Assembly (NCBI GenBank): GCA_038257015.1
Contig: JBBSJS010000015.1
Span: 1 to 20,620, forward strand
DNA from: UBA920 sp038257015
Lineage (GTDB): Bacteria; Patescibacteriota; Doudnabacteria; UBA920
Length of the DNA stretch: 20,620 bases
Reading direction: 5' to 3'
The notes under the pieces were generated by a model that was not told the origin of the DNA, did no database searches, and saw nothing but the letters and a program-made list of their open reading frames with translations. The stretch's first letter is position 1, and each line of letters starts with the position of its first letter. Made by a program: the position numbers and the translations under genes. Shown in pieces: positions 7,103 to 14,501 of the stretch.

Positions 7103-7111
7103 ATTATACCA
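7103..7111 (-). promoter_or_regulatory. Extended -10 promoter of the DUF389 gene, leaderless geometry
   Basis: TGG (7111-7109) precedes TATAAT (7108-7103), and the ATG follows after 7 nt. No -35 match is visible. Confidence 0.6.
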
Positions 7112-7126
7112 CGAGAATTGATCGAT

Positions 7127-7157
7127 AATAAAACCGCACTGTGAGTGCGGTTTTATT
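7127..7157 (-). terminator. Intrinsic terminator of the dienelactone hydrolase gene
   Basis: A 14-bp perfect stem (7127-7140 with 7144-7157) has a 3-nt loop and a TTTTATTAT tail on the minus strand. It lies 30 bp after the hydrolase stop and 16 bp before the next extended -10. Confidence 0.85.
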
Positions 7158-7187
7158 ATAGTATGCAATATTACAAAATAATGATAT

Positions 7188-7991
7188 CTATTTGAGATTT
7201 GCTTCTAAGAAGTTCAATGTTTTTTCCCAAGCATCACGAGTTTCGTCTTGAGCGTAGTTTGGTCCCGAAGGGTTTGCAAATGCATGGCCGACACCAGGGT
7301 AGATATAAATTTCGTTAGTGATGTTAAGTTCATTTAGAGAGTTTTCAAATTCTTTAACTTTTTCTATTGGCAATACAGTATCAGCATCACCAAAAATTCC
7401 CAAAACTGGCCAAGTGATTGGTCGAAGTTGTTCGACAGTACTTGCCATATTTCCCCCGTAATAGACCACTGTTGCGTTTAGCGGAACTCCAGAGATAGCT
7501 AGTTCTAGTGCCTGACGACCCCCGAAACACCAGCCCAAGGAACCGATTTTTTCAGCACCTTGTTGTTTTAAGAAATCTACTGCCGCTTGCATATTCTTCG
7601 TTCCAGTTTCCTGATTAAAGCCCGCGCTTAAGGCACGAGCCTCGTCTTGAGTCTCAACAACTTGGCCGTACAAATCCACTGCTAAAACTAAGTAACCTGC
7701 TTTTGCTAGTTGATCGGCCGTGTCCTTTATTTCTTGTCTCAAGCCTCGATTTTCGTGAACAATAACTATACCTGGATAATTGCCGTCTTCTGCAGGTTTT
7801 GCGAAGTATCCTTTTGCCTCTTCAAAATAAGTTACTTGTTGTTCGGTTATAATTTCTGTATCTGATTTTGACTCTAGCATGCTACTATTTGTAGCTGGTT
7901 GAGTTTCTTCTGGTCTTTGGTTTTGCCAAATTAGTAAACCTGCGCCGATTATGACCAACGCAATTATACCGTTAATTACTGTTCTATCCAT
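7188..7991 (-). CDS. Membrane-anchored dienelactone hydrolase family protein
   Basis: The 267-residue protein has an N-terminal membrane helix (residues 6-22), a linker of about 35 residues and an alpha/beta-hydrolase domain of the dienelactone hydrolase family. The catalytic residues are visible: nucleophile C155 in GWCFGG, acid D204 (in GDADTVLP) and H236 in GVGHAF; E80 in HENRG matches the Glu that holds the Cys in classical family members. Characterised relatives hydrolyse cyclic esters, but many anchored homologs are general esterases with unknown substrates. The helix predicts an extracytoplasmic active site, unlike the cytoplasmic chlorocatechol-pathway enzymes. The gene is monocistronic; no aromatic degradation genes are nearby. 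Confidence 0.88.
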   Translation of the reverse strand: MDRTVINGIIALVIIGAGLLIWQNQRPEETQPATNSSMLESKSDTEIITEQQVTYFEEAKGYFAKPAEDGNYPGIVIVHENRGLRQEIKDTADQLAKAGYLVLAVDLYGQVVETQDEARALSAGFNQETGTKNMQAAVDFLKQQGAEKIGSLGWCFGGRQALELAISGVPLNATVVYYGGNMASTVEQLRPITWPVLGIFGDADTVLPIEKVKEFENSLNELNITNEIYIYPGVGHAFANPSGPNYAQDETRDAWEKTLNFLEANLK

Positions 7992-8004
7992 TGTGTTTGT
8001 TTTA

Positions 8005-8043
8005 ATTATAAGCTGTAGGCGATGCCTTTATCCCACTATAACA
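8005..8043 (-). promoter_or_regulatory. Two candidate -10 boxes for the hydrolase gene
   Basis: TATAGT at 8040-8035, with TGT at 8043-8041, abuts the U-tract of the preceding terminator. A second perfect TATAAT lies at 8010-8005, 13 nt before the ATG. Either would give a short leader (about 37 or 6 nt). Confidence 0.45.
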
Positions 8044-8044
8044 A

Positions 8045-8072
8045 AAAACCACCTCATTGTGGAGATGGTTTT
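8045..8072 (-). terminator. Intrinsic terminator of the CsoR operon
   Basis: The stem AAAACCA-CTC/GAG-TGGTTTT has one C/A mismatch (8045-8055 with 8062-8072), a 6-nt loop and a minus-strand TTTTTTGTTA tail. It belongs to a recurrent terminator-promoter module also seen at 9858-9895 and 17577-17616. Confidence 0.8.
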
Positions 8073-8088
8073 GTTGGTGACTACTTAG

Positions 8089-8481
8089 TTATTTGTACCA
8101 TTCTGAAAGCCATGAATTCATTTGTGTGATTTCAGTTTTCTGAGCCGAGATGATTGCTTGAGACAAGTCTTTAATTTCTTGACGGTTGGCATTTTGTAAA
8201 GCCAATTCAGCCATAGCTACAGCTCCTTCGTGATGAACTATCATTTCAGTTAAAAATGCTTGATCGAACTCATCACCGGTTTTGCCTTTCAAAGCGTCTG
8301 TCATATGTTCCATCGAGCTATCCATAGAGCTCTCTGAATGCATGATGTCATTGTGCATTTCATTTTCACCCATCATGCGTTGTTGGTTATCGCGCATTGG
8401 TTGATTGTTATTTTGAATGACGAGCATAATCACCAATCCGATGATTAGTCCGCCGATACCGTAAAGTAATTCTTTATTCAT
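8089..8481 (-). CDS. DUF305 family protein, Met/His-rich, likely copper-associated
   Basis: The 130-residue protein has an N-terminal membrane helix (about 5-23), a Met- and His-rich linker (M36, M37, M42, H43, M47, H48, M53, M57, H59, M60) and a DUF305 helical domain with the family core FLTEMIVHHEGAVAMAELAL (77-96). DUF305 proteins often sit beside copper resistance genes. The Met/His cluster and the extracytoplasmic location suggest binding of Cu(I)/Cu(II), which is inferred. AAAGGA precedes the ATG by about 6 nt. It is the third gene of the operon headed by the CsoR-type repressor. Confidence 0.88.
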   Translation of the reverse strand: MNKELLYGIGGLIIGLVIMLVIQNNNQPMRDNQQRMMGENEMHNDIMHSESSMDSSMEHMTDALKGKTGDEFDQAFLTEMIVHHEGAVAMAELALQNANRQEIKDLSQAIISAQKTEITQMNSWLSEWYK

Positions 8482-8500
8482 AAATTTCCTTTCTGATTAT

Positions 8501-9034
8501 TTATAAAACTTTTAATAACATTAGTAGAGCCATTAGACCCATGCTCAGGTTTTCAATTAGGCTGACTGTAGTTAAGGGGAGCTTAATAAAAGTACCGAGA
8601 CAAGCGCATTTAATTTTGCTGTCGCGGGACAATTCTTTGAATACCCCAATAGCTCCGATTGTCATTAGTATTAGAGTAAACCAATCGGTGGTCCGCCAAC
8701 CTATGAAATATCCAATAGCCAATCCAAGCTCCAGAAATGGGTAGACATAGGCATAACTGCTAAATCTTTTTGCGATTATATCGTAGCCCATGAAAGACAT
8801 CGCAAAACCTTTAAGATCAAGGAGCTTGAAAGTAGAGAACACTAGAAAGAAAGTTCCCATGAACATCCTTAAGTAGTTGGTCAAATTTAACCCTCCAAAG
8901 AAATTACTGAGAATCCCAGCAGCGACAAATATTCCTAAAATTACTGCGATGAATTTGGCGTATTCTTTTGGACTGGTTTCTGATTCTGCATGATTATGGT
9001 GGTCCATCTGACCGTGTGAAGCGTGGTGGTTCAT
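8501..9034 (-). CDS. MauE/DoxX-like membrane protein with His-rich N-terminus
   Basis: The 177-residue protein begins with a His-rich stretch (H3, H4, H7, H12, H13, H15 plus M10), followed by four membrane helices (about 26-48, 54-72, 94-113 and 117-132) and a last hydrophobic helix (160-176). C143 and C145 form a CxC in KCACLGTFIKLP, typical of the MauE/DoxX-like redox-associated family. MauE helps mature a quinoprotein; relatives next to metal regulators are thought to act in metal or disulfide handling. It starts 1 bp after the CsoR-type gene stop, so it is surely co-transcribed. The His-rich N-terminus probably binds copper or another transition metal. Confidence 0.82.
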   Translation of the reverse strand: MNHHASHGQMDHHNHAESETSPKEYAKFIAVILGIFVAAGILSNFFGGLNLTNYLRMFMGTFFLVFSTFKLLDLKGFAMSFMGYDIIAKRFSSYAYVYPFLELGLAIGYFIGWRTTDWFTLILMTIGAIGVFKELSRDSKIKCACLGTFIKLPLTTVSLIENLSMGLMALLMLLKVL

Positions 9035-9035
9035 A

Positions 9036-9302
9036 TTATTTATTACTTAATGAATATATTTCTGATAATTCTTGAATGGCTTTTTTGTCTTTTCCAGATT
9101 TAAACTGAGCACTGGCATGTTCTTGAAGGTGATTTTGCAAGAGAGCTTGGTTAAAACTTTGTAGCGATTTTTGTACAGCCAGGGAGAGGCGAATGATGTC
9201 CGTACAGTATTGGCCATTTTCAACCATCTTTTCTAAGGCCTTAGTTTGACCATTGATGATTTTGAGCCGGCGAGTTAATTTAGGTTTCGTTGCATTAAGC
9301 AT
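9036..9302 (-). CDS. csoR: CsoR/RcnR family metal-sensing repressor (Cys-His-His variant)
   Basis: The 88-residue all-helical protein matches the CsoR/RcnR/FrmR family: basic helix 1 (KLTRRLKIINGQTKALEKMV), then YCTDI and LLQNHLQEH. The metal-site residues are C33, H58 and H62. In typical copper-sensing CsoR the last position is Cys; here it is His, a Cys-His-His set known from Thermus thermophilus CsoR. The family binds operator DNA as apo-protein and releases it when metal binds. The operator lies between the -35 and -10 of its own promoter, so it probably represses itself and the two downstream genes. Cu(I) is the likeliest signal but another metal is possible. No copper ATPase or CopZ is in the window. 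Confidence 0.9.
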   Translation of the reverse strand: MLNATKPKLTRRLKIINGQTKALEKMVENGQYCTDIIRLSLAVQKSLQSFNQALLQNHLQEHASAQFKSGKDKKAIQELSEIYSLSNK

Positions 9303-9327
9303 GATAAGCTAATTACTAATATAATTT

Positions 9328-9357
9328 ATCATATACCCCCTGGGGGTATAGTGTCAA
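9328..9357 (-). promoter_or_regulatory. CsoR-operon promoter with embedded palindromic operator
   Basis: TTGACA at 9357-9352 and TATGAT at 9333-9328 are 18 bp apart. The spacer holds TATACCCCC-T-GGGGGTATA (9332-9350), a perfect 9-bp inverted repeat around one base, with the AT-flanked G/C tracts typical of CsoR-family sites. Binding would block RNA polymerase directly. The predicted start is near 9321, giving a leader of about 19 nt. Confidence 0.88.
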
Positions 9358-9364
9358 GGAATAA

Positions 9365-9390
9365 AAAACCGCTCGGCTAAGAGCGGTTTT
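9365..9390 (-). terminator. Intrinsic terminator of the DUF1294/small membrane protein pair
   Basis: A 10-bp stem (AAAACCGCTC, 9365-9374, with 9381-9390) has a 6-nt loop and a minus-strand TTTTTTATT tail. The -35 of the csoR promoter begins only 7 bp further on. Confidence 0.85.
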
Positions 9391-9403
9391 AGTGCTACTT
9401 CAA

Positions 9404-9556
9404 TTACTTGAAGAATACTCCCAAGTAGTAAGGCCAGATTATTACTGCTAACAATCCCTTGCCAAATGATAAATTTAGGAAACCAATTGTGAATAACCAA
9501 CCGATTATCCATAAAGCACCAGGGAAAGTATGGTGTTCAATTTTGATTTTTTCCAT
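9404..9556 (-). CDS. Small (50-residue) membrane protein
   Basis: The ORF starts at ATG 9556, 2 bp after the stop of the DUF1294 gene, and encodes 50 residues beginning MEKIKIEHHTFPGALW. Two hydrophobic segments (about 14-27 and 33-49) are joined by a short polar turn (NLSFGKG). The tight spacing, the terminator 14 bp downstream and the balanced amphipathic composition support a real gene. The function is unknown; it may be a partner of the DUF1294 protein. Confidence 0.65.
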   Translation of the reverse strand: MEKIKIEHHTFPGALWIIGWLFTIGFLNLSFGKGLLAVIIWPYYLGVFFK

Positions 9557-9558
9557 GT

Positions 9559-9852
9559 CTATTTTGTTAATAGTAAATAAATAAGAAGTAATTGTTGTAA
9601 GGCCAGTAATCCAATCCCGAAAACGAAAGTTAGCTTACGGGTTTTGTGGCGGAAAAATATCATACCAAGGAAAACTCCTAGAGCCGAGAAAAACACGGAC
9701 CAAACGAAGAAATAAACTTCTGGAACACGACTTGTTGAATCGTTGATGCTTTTATTCTTATCTACGGCTATTGCTATGAAAGCAATCAGATTAAAGATTA
9801 TGGCGATCAATGCAATTATCAATGCAGGAGAATCAATTTGTTCTGTAAACAT
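9559..9852 (-). CDS. DUF1294 family membrane protein
   Basis: The 97-residue protein has three hydrophobic segments (about 10-30, 47-66 and 73-95) and the DUF1294 pattern: a DK pair after the first helix, RVPE before the second, and FRHKTRKLTF after it. Members are small inner-membrane proteins of unknown function, sometimes fused to cold-shock domains; none is fused here. The ATG at 9852 follows 5 nt after an extended -10 (TGT TACTAT), so the mRNA may be leaderless. It is co-transcribed with the 50-residue protein. Confidence 0.82.
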   Translation of the reverse strand: MFTEQIDSPALIIALIAIIFNLIAFIAIAVDKNKSINDSTSRVPEVYFFVWSVFFSALGVFLGMIFFRHKTRKLTFVFGIGLLALQQLLLIYLLLTK

Positions 9853-9857
9853 AATTC

Positions 9858-9866
9858 ATAGTAACA
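9858..9866 (-). promoter_or_regulatory. Extended -10 promoter of the DUF1294 gene
   Basis: TGT (9866-9864) and TACTAT (9863-9858) lie directly in the T-tract that ends the upstream terminator. The ATG follows after 5 nt, with no Shine-Dalgarno sequence. Confidence 0.5.
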
Positions 9867-9867
9867 A

Positions 9868-9895
9868 AAAACCACCGCTTTGTAGAGGTGGTTTT
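9868..9895 (-). terminator. Intrinsic terminator of the 344-residue membrane protein
   Basis: Stem AAAACCACC/GGTGGTTTT (9868-9876 with 9887-9895) has a 10-nt loop and a TTTTTTGTTA tail on the minus strand. It lies 11 bp past the stop codon. Confidence 0.85.
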
Positions 9896-9906
9896 AAATG
9901 TGAAAC

Positions 9907-10941
9907 TTAACGGGCCTTATTAAATAGATTATCTGTAACTCGATCCGTGATTTGATAAACGACATAAGCTATAGATAGCATGGCGACGTAAACCAGAAGC
10001 ATTTCGCCATAGCTTAGGGTAATCCCTTTAAGATAATCGAAAATGGTAATGGTTAGCCATGATGTGATTGAAATCACCCCGGAAAAACCAGCGATAGTTT
10101 TCCATCTCCCCATCAAAGGCTCAATGCGGTCTGGCTTCACAAAAGAAATTAACTTCTGGGTCATCGGTCCAGATAAGAACGCACCGTTCATAATCAGAAT
10201 CGCAACGACGGTCTGCATAAAGTAAAACTTCGGAGTGAGTAAGAAAGCTTTGTCGAACACAAGCCACACGCTTAGAAAATCGATTGCTAAACCAACCCAG
10301 ATAACCTTACTAATGTTAGGCAGGAATGGATACATATACCTTTGAATTCTTGGTAAGCTTTTCATCGAGAGCATAGTAAAGTCGAGCACTAAAACTGTGC
10401 CAAGAGTAAAGATAGAGTGGAAGCTGTGACCAATGAAGAAAAGCTGGTCGTTGTCGAACTGTCCAGTCCAAGCCGGGAAACTAATTAGGAAGCTTACGAT
10501 TGTGAAAATTGTAATCAAGAAAAAGAATGACGCAAATACTATGTGCAAGTGTCGCATAAATTTCTCTCGAGCTACTGAGTAATAAATTGCTACCACAATG
10601 GCCATGAGCAATAGTAAGATATAAAATGGCGAGGTCATGTGAAAAGCATTTATAATCTGCTCTTCAGAAGGAATGATAGTAATACCTTCGTGAGCGAAAA
10701 GCGAAAAAGGAAATACTATAATTGATACAATCCAAGTAAAGACTGTCAGTCCTAGTCCACCGGCAAAAGGAATCAGTAAATTATGAGCTGTCCAACGGAA
10801 GCTTTCTGCTTCTTCGCCACTTTTAGCTTTTTTGGAGCGATGCAATAAAACCATCCCCCAAAGACTGGAAGCTCCCAGAACTGCTAAACCTATTTGTTTG
10901 CTAAGAAAAACAATTTCAATTAGTTCTATTCCGAATATCAT
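9907..10941 (-). CDS. Nine-helix membrane protein of unknown function
   Basis: The 344-residue protein has about nine hydrophobic segments, evenly spaced from residue 14 to the C-terminus. His residues occur near membrane edges (FRWTAHN near 53, INAFHM near 100, RHLHIVFA near 132, GHSFHSIF near 172), a pattern seen in heme- or metal-binding membrane proteins, though I cannot name a family. Its ATG overlaps the stop of the upstream 53-residue ORF in an ATGA junction, so the two are translationally coupled. The C-terminus is basic (NKAR). A transporter or a membrane redox protein are both possible. Confidence 0.8.
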   Translation of the reverse strand: MIFGIELIEIVFLSKQIGLAVLGASSLWGMVLLHRSKKAKSGEEAESFRWTAHNLLIPFAGGLGLTVFTWIVSIIVFPFSLFAHEGITIIPSEEQIINAFHMTSPFYILLLLMAIVVAIYYSVAREKFMRHLHIVFASFFFLITIFTIVSFLISFPAWTGQFDNDQLFFIGHSFHSIFTLGTVLVLDFTMLSMKSLPRIQRYMYPFLPNISKVIWVGLAIDFLSVWLVFDKAFLLTPKFYFMQTVVAILIMNGAFLSGPMTQKLISFVKPDRIEPLMGRWKTIAGFSGVISITSWLTITIFDYLKGITLSYGEMLLVYVAMLSIAYVVYQITDRVTDNLFNKAR

Positions 10942-11099
10942 TTGTTAAATATGAATAATAAAGTGCCCAAGCCGTAAAAAACTTTGGCTGTAATCCAAAT
11001 AAACAGATTTCCTTCAGATAGAAACAGCAGACCAATTAATAGAAGCACGCCCGCCATAAAGACGAAGTAAGCGCTAGGGTTAATCTTTAATGTATGCAT
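10938..11099 (-). CDS. Small (53-residue) membrane protein coupled to the nine-helix protein
   Basis: The ORF runs from ATG 11099 to a TGA at 10940-10938 that overlaps the next gene's ATG by 4 bp. It encodes 53 residues beginning MHTLKINPSAYF. Two hydrophobic segments (about 11-28 and 32-50) flank the polar loop LSEGN. The ATGA overlap is strong evidence for a real, translated ORF, and it may be a small subunit of the nine-helix protein. No motif is recognisable. Confidence 0.72.
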   Translation of the reverse strand: MHTLKINPSAYFVFMAGVLLLIGLLFLSEGNLFIWITAKVFYGLGTLLFIFNK

Positions 11100-11148
11100 T
11101 AGTTTTGATTTTGAATTTTATTTCTTAAGTCCTGACTTTGATAATAAT

Positions 11149-11154
11149 ATTATA
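11149..11154 (-). promoter_or_regulatory. -10 box for the 53-residue/nine-helix operon
   Basis: A perfect TATAAT at 11154-11149 lies about 50 bp before the ATG; TTGCTC 16 bp upstream is a weak -35. The leader would be about 43 nt with no clear Shine-Dalgarno sequence. Confidence 0.4.
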
Positions 11155-11215
11155 GCTGTTTTTTTACCGAGAGCAAAATCGAAATTTATTGTAGCAAAGC
11201 TCTCAACTTCAGGTA

Positions 11216-11224
11216 TGATACAAT
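11216..11224 (+). promoter_or_regulatory. Extended -10 promoter of the ABC operon, leaderless geometry
   Basis: TGA (11216-11218) precedes TACAAT (11219-11224), and the ATG at 11231 follows after 6 nt. No Shine-Dalgarno sequence is present. Confidence 0.55.
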
Positions 11225-11230
11225 AAAAGT

Positions 11231-11965
11231 ATGTTAAAAATAGAAAATTTTACAAAAAAGTTTGGGGCAAAAATTGCTGTAGAAAATCTTAACTTGGAAA
11301 TTAAAGCTGGTGAGATTTTATGTGTTATTGGTCCTAACGGCAGTGGAAAAACCACTTTAATCAAAACAATTGCGGGTTTATTGCAACCTACAAGTGGAAA
11401 AATCTTAGTAGGAGATTATGATATTGTAGAAAAACCTGCTTTAGCCAAAGCACAAATTGGTTATATCCCTGACGAACCAACTGTGTGGAGTTCTGTTACC
11501 GGTGAAGAATTTTTGAATATTGTTGGAGCTTTATATGATATTCCTACAGACCAACGAAACCAAAAGATTAAACAACTTTTACCACTTTTCAATCTACAAG
11601 GTCTCGAAAAAGATTATTTTGAAGACTATTCCCGTGGTAACAAGCAGAAATTCTCAATTTTAGCGGCGATGTTGCACTCACCTAAACTGCTATTAATAGA
11701 TGAACCGATTGTAGGTTTGGATCCATCAAGTGCTGAAATCGCCAAGGATTTGTTCAAAAAATTTGCCCAAGACGGTGGAAGCGTATTATTAGTTACGCAT
11801 ACTTTATCTGTGGCTGAAGAAATTGCCGACCGTATCGGCTTTCTACATAATAGTAAACTCGAAGCGCTTGGGACTACAATTGAGCTACGAACAAAAGTAG
11901 GTTTACCAGCAGACGCAGACCTAGAAAATATTTATCAAGCACTAGCTAGTCCAAAGAATTCTTAA
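11231..11965 (+). CDS. ABC transporter ATP-binding protein
   Basis: The 244-residue nucleotide-binding domain has Walker A GPNGSGKT (34-41), a Q-loop region with YIPDEPTVW instead of a plain Gln, a divergent signature YSRGNKQK (133-140), Walker B LLLIDEP (153-159), a D-loop (GLD) and switch H190 (VTHT). The PDEP Q-loop and SxGxxQ signature are typical of ATPases paired with ABC-2 and EcsB-like exporters. The partner permease starts 1 bp downstream. The complex probably exports a substrate or acts on the envelope; the substrate is unknown. The leaderless start is discussed among the findings. Confidence 0.93.
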   Translation: MLKIENFTKKFGAKIAVENLNLEIKAGEILCVIGPNGSGKTTLIKTIAGLLQPTSGKILVGDYDIVEKPALAKAQIGYIPDEPTVWSSVTGEEFLNIVGALYDIPTDQRNQKIKQLLPLFNLQGLEKDYFEDYSRGNKQKFSILAAMLHSPKLLLIDEPIVGLDPSSAEIAKDLFKKFAQDGGSVLLVTHTLSVAEEIADRIGFLHNSKLEALGTTIELRTKVGLPADADLENIYQALASPKNS

Positions 11966-11966
11966 T

Positions 11967-13640
11967 ATGCTCCTAAATTTTTACCAGCTTCAACTAAAAA
12001 GATTAAGAAGATTTTTTGCCACGCGCACATTAGCTAAAGTGATCACTGTGACTCTATTCGCCATAGTCTTTGGTGGTGTTGCTCTGGGAATTTATGTTTT
12101 CTTCAGCAAAGGATTTTATTACATAGCTCAATACGACGATTTACGAGATGCTGTGTTGTTGTATTCTTTAGAATTATTTTTCTTGTTAGTTTCGTTGTTG
12201 ATTTGGATCAGCGCACTAATTAGCTTATTGTTCAGTTTGTTTAGGAACAAAAATAATTTACTGCTCGCTGTCTCTCCAAAGTTCTCGTTGATTCCAAAAT
12301 CTGTTTTATTAACCACTGCGTTATCTAGTGCTTGGATTTTTTCATTTGTACTATTACCAGGACTTATCGCAATAGCTAACACTTTTGGATTTAGCTGGGT
12401 CGGTTTAATGCTTAGTGTAATTATCGCCACTGTATTTTTGGCAGTTATTATTTTATCTGCATTTGTAGCTGTGATGCTTTTGGCGCGAGTTGTTACCCAG
12501 GTAAAATCTAGTGGCAATGTATTTGCTTGGCTGTCTGTGGCCGTCGGAGTTTTAATCATATTGTCATTCTGGTTCGTTGGAGCGAACTTTAGCAAACAAA
12601 ATACTTTTAGATTATTAAATGCTGATATTCCAATTGGGGAAGCTTTGCCTGTTCAGCCCTTGTTGGATGCTTTTGCAAGCTATCCTTCTCACTTCTTAGC
12701 ATCCTCAGTCTTTTATATAGAGCAGGGGAGTAGTAGTGAAGTGTTGGGAAACTTGGTTGTAATGCTTGTTTCCCTAACTTTGCTAGGCTTTGTTTCTTGG
12801 TATGTTATTCGTAACTTCTTACCACTCTGGCAGGAATTAAATTCCAGTTCTGGTCTACGCGCTACTACAACAGCAGGTTTGTCCAAAAACTCTAAACTGC
12901 ATTTTGCCAAATGGATGAAGAATGGTTTTCGAGCAGTTTTTTATAAAGAAGCTTTGTTGTTATTCCGCAATTCTAGAAATTCACTATGGTTGCTGTTCTT
13001 ACTCGTGATTTGGCTTTGCTATATTGGTATAAGTTTAAGCATACAAGATAATTTGCAAACCCGTGTTTATAGTTTCCCGGAATTACCGCTAGCTATTTTA
13101 GCAGCCCAGCTTTTAATTCTTGTTTACTTTGTTGCCGCGCTAGTTTTACGGTTTGCTTTTCCTTCATTCTCGAGTGAAAGAAATACTGCTTGGATTATTA
13201 CAAGCTCGCCAGTATCGTTAGGAAAAATGATTTGGGCAAAATTTAGTTTTTTCGCCGCAATTTTTTCCGCATTCGCGATAGTTGCAGAATTGATTAATAT
13301 CTTTGTTTTACAACTTCCAATCCTAAGTGCAGGAGTATTCTTGCTAATTGGTGTAACTAGCGCAATTTTTGTAAGTGCGCTGGGTGTATTTTTGGGAGCA
13401 ATGTTCCCAAGCTTCGACACGGACGATGTAGACAGTTTAAGTACATCCGCTCCTGGGCTTGCATTCGTGTTTGGTTCGATAATCTATGGTTCTGTGGCAG
13501 CGCTCTCATATTACAGTTTTCTTAAAAGTGAAATTGGTATAGTGGGTTTGTTTGTACTAGTTTCTGTAATCCTAACTGTGACAATGATGCGTATCGCTAC
13601 ACGGTCTGTAAACCGAACTGAAATTGTTAACCAGCATTAG
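11967..13640 (+). CDS. ABC-2 type / EcsB-like permease
   Basis: The 557-residue protein has about twelve membrane helices: near 24-45, 62-92, 112-140, 144-176, 185-208 and 261-281 in the first half and near 338-357, 374-399, 415-470 and 490-550 in the second. A cytoplasmic loop (about 283-335) contains a basic stretch before FYKEALLLFRN, a pattern shared with large ABC-2 permeases, where it contacts the ATPase. The two-half layout suggests an internal duplication. It forms a transporter with the ATPase encoded 1 bp upstream and ends at a strong terminator. Drug, peptide or lipid export are all possible. Confidence 0.88.
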   Translation: MLLNFYQLQLKRLRRFFATRTLAKVITVTLFAIVFGGVALGIYVFFSKGFYYIAQYDDLRDAVLLYSLELFFLLVSLLIWISALISLLFSLFRNKNNLLLAVSPKFSLIPKSVLLTTALSSAWIFSFVLLPGLIAIANTFGFSWVGLMLSVIIATVFLAVIILSAFVAVMLLARVVTQVKSSGNVFAWLSVAVGVLIILSFWFVGANFSKQNTFRLLNADIPIGEALPVQPLLDAFASYPSHFLASSVFYIEQGSSSEVLGNLVVMLVSLTLLGFVSWYVIRNFLPLWQELNSSSGLRATTTAGLSKNSKLHFAKWMKNGFRAVFYKEALLLFRNSRNSLWLLFLLVIWLCYIGISLSIQDNLQTRVYSFPELPLAILAAQLLILVYFVAALVLRFAFPSFSSERNTAWIITSSPVSLGKMIWAKFSFFAAIFSAFAIVAELINIFVLQLPILSAGVFLLIGVTSAIFVSALGVFLGAMFPSFDTDDVDSLSTSAPGLAFVFGSIIYGSVAALSYYSFLKSEIGIVGLFVLVSVILTVTMMRIATRSVNRTEIVNQH

Positions 13641-13646
13641 AAAATC

Positions 13647-13679
13647 AAAAACACCTTTCGCCTAGCGAAAGGTGTTTTT
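13647..13679. terminator. Bidirectional terminator
   Basis: A 14-bp perfect stem (13647-13660 with 13666-13679) around CCTAG has T and A tracts on either side. It serves the ABC operon (plus) and the metallopeptidase gene (minus), whose stop codon abuts it. Confidence 0.9.
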
Positions 13680-14501
13680 TTAGTTGATTCCACATTCATT
13701 TAATGAGCCTGTTTCATACCCACGAGTAAAGGCTCCAATTCTTTGTTCGGATGAACCGTGAGTCCAATTTTCAGGACTAATTCTACCTTCCGTCTTCTCT
13801 TGAATCCAATCGTCGCCAATAGAGGCCGCAGCATTCATGGCTTCACCAATTTCACCTGCCTCAAATACTCCCAGATCTTTAATTGAGTAAGCCCAAAGTC
13901 CAGCAAAGCAGTCGGCTTGAAGTTCTTGTCTAATGGACGCTTCGTTTTCCGATTCACCTGGGTTTCGGGATTGCAAGAGACCTAAGACATTTTGAACATG
14001 ATGACCAACTTCATGCGCGATAACATAACTTTCTGCAACGTCACCACCCTGCGCGCCAAATCGATTTTGCAACTCTTCAAAAAAAGTTTCATCCAAATAG
14101 ATCGTGCTATCGAGAGGGCAGTAGTGAGGACCAACTGCAGAGCTGGATATTCCACAACCACCTTGCGTGGCTTGTCTAAACAAAACTAGTTTTGGTTCTT
14201 CGTATGTTTGGTTTAGTTGTGCAAAAATTCCCGACCAGTAATCATTGGTTGAGCCCAGTACAGTTGAAGCGAAAACTTCGTAACTGTTTTCTCCTTGAAA
14301 CTGTGACGTTTCAGTTTGCGCCGGTAACTGTTGGGCTAGTTGCTGTAATACCTGAGTGATGTCGCCGCCGGAGAAGTAGTTCAGCAACAAGACCAAAGCG
14401 ATACCGCCTAAACCAACACCACCACCTCCAAGTAGCATACCGCCAGCTCCGCGTCTGTCTTCGGTATTTCCACGACTTTTAATTTTATCCCATAATGCCA
14501 T
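13680..14501 (-). CDS. YpfJ-type neutral zinc metallopeptidase (PF04228)
   Basis: The 273-residue protein has an N-terminal basic stub (DKIKSRGNTEDRRG) typical of the family, a Gly-rich membrane helix (about 22-42) and an extracytoplasmic peptidase domain. HEVGH at 163-167 supplies two zinc ligands and the catalytic Glu; the third ligand is probably E193 in RQELQADCFAG. Cysteines at 116, 128, 198 and 270 could form disulfides. The C-terminal GSSEQRIGAFTRGY is conserved in this family. Homologs are widespread but their substrates are unknown. TACAAT lies 1 bp before the ATG, too close to drive this start, so its promoter is unclear. It is monocistronic. Confidence 0.92.
   Translation of the reverse strand: MALWDKIKSRGNTEDRRGAGGMLLGGGGVGLGGIALVLLLNYFSGGDITQVLQQLAQQLPAQTETSQFQGENSYEVFASTVLGSTNDYWSGIFAQLNQTYEEPKLVLFRQATQGGCGISSSAVGPHYCPLDSTIYLDETFFEELQNRFGAQGGDVAESYVIAHEVGHHVQNVLGLLQSRNPGESENEASIRQELQADCFAGLWAYSIKDLGVFEAGEIGEAMNAAASIGDDWIQEKTEGRISPENWTHGSSEQRIGAFTRGYETGSLNECGIN

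Noticed and set aside
9331..9351. CCCCC-T-GGGGG as an intrinsic terminator
   Set aside because: It lacks a T-tract, has a 1-nt loop, and lies exactly between a -35 and a -10, so an operator is the better reading.
12128..13420. Antisense ORFs of 155, 65 and 98 codons in the ABC permease gene
   Set aside because: They mirror a membrane-protein coding strand, have Asn/Lys/Thr-rich composition and lack promoters or family features.
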